Shown: positions 24,057-24,683 of the stretch, one piece after another | Layout of the letters: each line of letters starts with the position of its first letter | Position numbering within the stretch: position 1 is the first letter of the stretch | Source of the DNA: JBDTMT01 sp033764095 | Lineage (GTDB): Bacteria > Desulfobacterota > Binatia > HRBIN30 > CADEER01 | Assembly: GCA_033764095.1 (NCBI GenBank) | Contig: JANRJF010000088.1 | Span: forward strand, 1-24,683 | Direction: 5' to 3' | DNA length: 24,683 bases | Translations under genes and position numbers: made by a program | The notes under the pieces: generated by a model | What the model saw: only the letters and a program-made list of their open reading frames with translations | Databases searched by the model: none | Told to the model about the DNA's origin: nothing

Positions 24057-24683
24057 ATGGCTGAGCGCATTCTGGGGGTGATCGGCGGCAGCGGGCTCTA
24101 CGAGCTGCCCGGTATTCGCGACGTCCGGCCGCTGAGCGTCACGACGCCGTTCGGCGCGCCGTCCGACGAGCTGGTGCGCGGCCGCCTCGGCGACGTCGAG
24201 GTCGTCTTCCTGCCGCGCCACGGCAAGGGGCACCGCATCCTGCCGAGCGAGATCCCGTTTCGCGCCAATGTCTTCGCGCTGAAGACGCTCGGCGTCGAAT
24301 GGCTGCTGTCGATCGGTGCGGTCGGCTCGCTGCGCCAGCAGCTCGAGCCCGGGCACGTGGTGGTGCCGGACCAGTTCATCGACCGCACCGTGGCGCGCAA
24401 GAGCACCTTCTTCGGCGACGGCATCGTCGTGCACGTCAGCCTCGCCGATCCGGTCTGCGCGCATCTCGCCGAGGTCGTCGAAACCGCGACGCGCGCCGCC
24501 GGCGGCACCGTGCACCGTGGCGGGACGTACCTCTGCATGGAAGGGCCGCAGTTCTCGACGCGCGCCGAGTCGCACCTCTACCGGCAGTGGAACGCCGACA
24601 TCATCGGCATGACCAACTGGCAGGAGGCCAAGCTGGCGCGCGAGGCGGAGCTCTGCTTCGCCAGCCTGGCGCTGGTCACCGAC
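24057..24683 (+). CDS. mtnP: S-methyl-5'-thioadenosine phosphorylase (partial, 3' end cut)
   Basis: The ATG at 24057 opens a frame that runs to the window end (209 codons, no stop). The enzyme splits methylthioadenosine with phosphate into adenine and methylthioribose-1-phosphate, feeding methionine salvage and purine recovery. Evidence: RILGVIGGSGLYEL at the N-terminus (phosphate loop), FLPRHGKGHRILPSEIPFRANVFALK, LLSIGAVGSL (86-92 region), and YLCMEGPQFSTRAES. IIGMTNWQEAKLAREAELCFA follows, in which M185-T-N is the base-binding region. GGCAGG lies about eight bases upstream. ATG 24057 is 40 bases past the lipid kinase stop. The family-standard length is about 260-290 residues, so roughly a quarter is missing. 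The TNWQEAKLA wording differs slightly from the more usual TNxPEAKLA, so related nucleoside specificity cannot be excluded. Confidence 0.93.
   Translation, partial: MAERILGVIGGSGLYELPGIRDVRPLSVTTPFGAPSDELVRGRLGDVEVVFLPRHGKGHRILPSEIPFRANVFALKTLGVEWLLSIGAVGSLRQQLEPGHVVVPDQFIDRTVARKSTFFGDGIVVHVSLADPVCAHLAEVVETATRAAGGTVHRGGTYLCMEGPQFSTRAESHLYRQWNADIIGMTNWQEAKLAREAELCFASLALVTD

Overview
The window is about 70% G+C by eye, almost fully coding, and every gene I can support is on the + strand. The mix suggests a high-GC lineage formerly grouped with the Deltaproteobacteria (Binatota or Desulfobacterota-like, possibly Myxococcota). Evidence for this is the sucD-ndk-rlmN-mtnP housekeeping order, the tandem Ca-loop tail (D-x-N-x-D-G ... 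ELVLAVNVALG) on a secreted beta-helix protein, and dispersed palindromic repeats. The lineage call is inference; there is no rRNA or tRNA here to settle it.

Region 1 (1-20424) is one long, tightly packed glycan locus, with genes overlapping or separated by a few bases to a few tens of bases. In order: the tail of a family-4 glycosyltransferase (GT4); a NodU/TobZ-type O-carbamoyltransferase; a membrane-anchored SGNH hydrolase; a 59-residue DUF5989-type membrane protein; a 1186-residue secreted three-module beta-helix protein with an EF-hand/dockerin-like tail; a GT4; a metallo-beta-lactamase-fold protein resembling the catalytic part of CMP-Neu5Ac hydroxylase without a Rieske domain; a sulfatase-fold protein that has lost its catalytic residues; a GT39-like membrane glycosyltransferase; a zinc-ribbon methyltransferase; a GT2; a second SGNH protein paired with an AlgI-like MBOAT acyltransferase; a GT4; an ExoA-like GT2; a small transposase-like helix-turn-helix protein; and a UDP-sugar 4-epimerase. 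Together they could build and decorate a cell-surface polysaccharide or glycolipid with carbamoyl, O-acyl and methyl groups. No flippase, polymerase, chain-length regulator or priming transferase lies inside the window, so the locus probably continues upstream.

Region 2 (20425-20584) is the boundary. It holds an inverted pair of heptamer-periodic repeats that could fold into a hairpin, followed by a good sigma70-like promoter (TTGACA, 17-base spacer, TAGGGT).

Region 3 (20585-24683) is core metabolism: succinyl-CoA ligase alpha subunit (sucD, with no sucC next to it), nucleoside diphosphate kinase (ndk), the 23S rRNA/tRNA adenine methyltransferase RlmN, a diacylglycerol kinase-family lipid kinase, and the start of S-methyl-5'-thioadenosine phosphorylase (mtnP), cut by the window end. 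A perfect 19-bp inverted repeat lies between rlmN and the lipid kinase, and a third palindromic repeat sits in frame inside the lipid kinase gene. No gene-free stretch exceeds 300 bases. I saw no tRNA, rRNA, CRISPR array, or complete insertion sequence.
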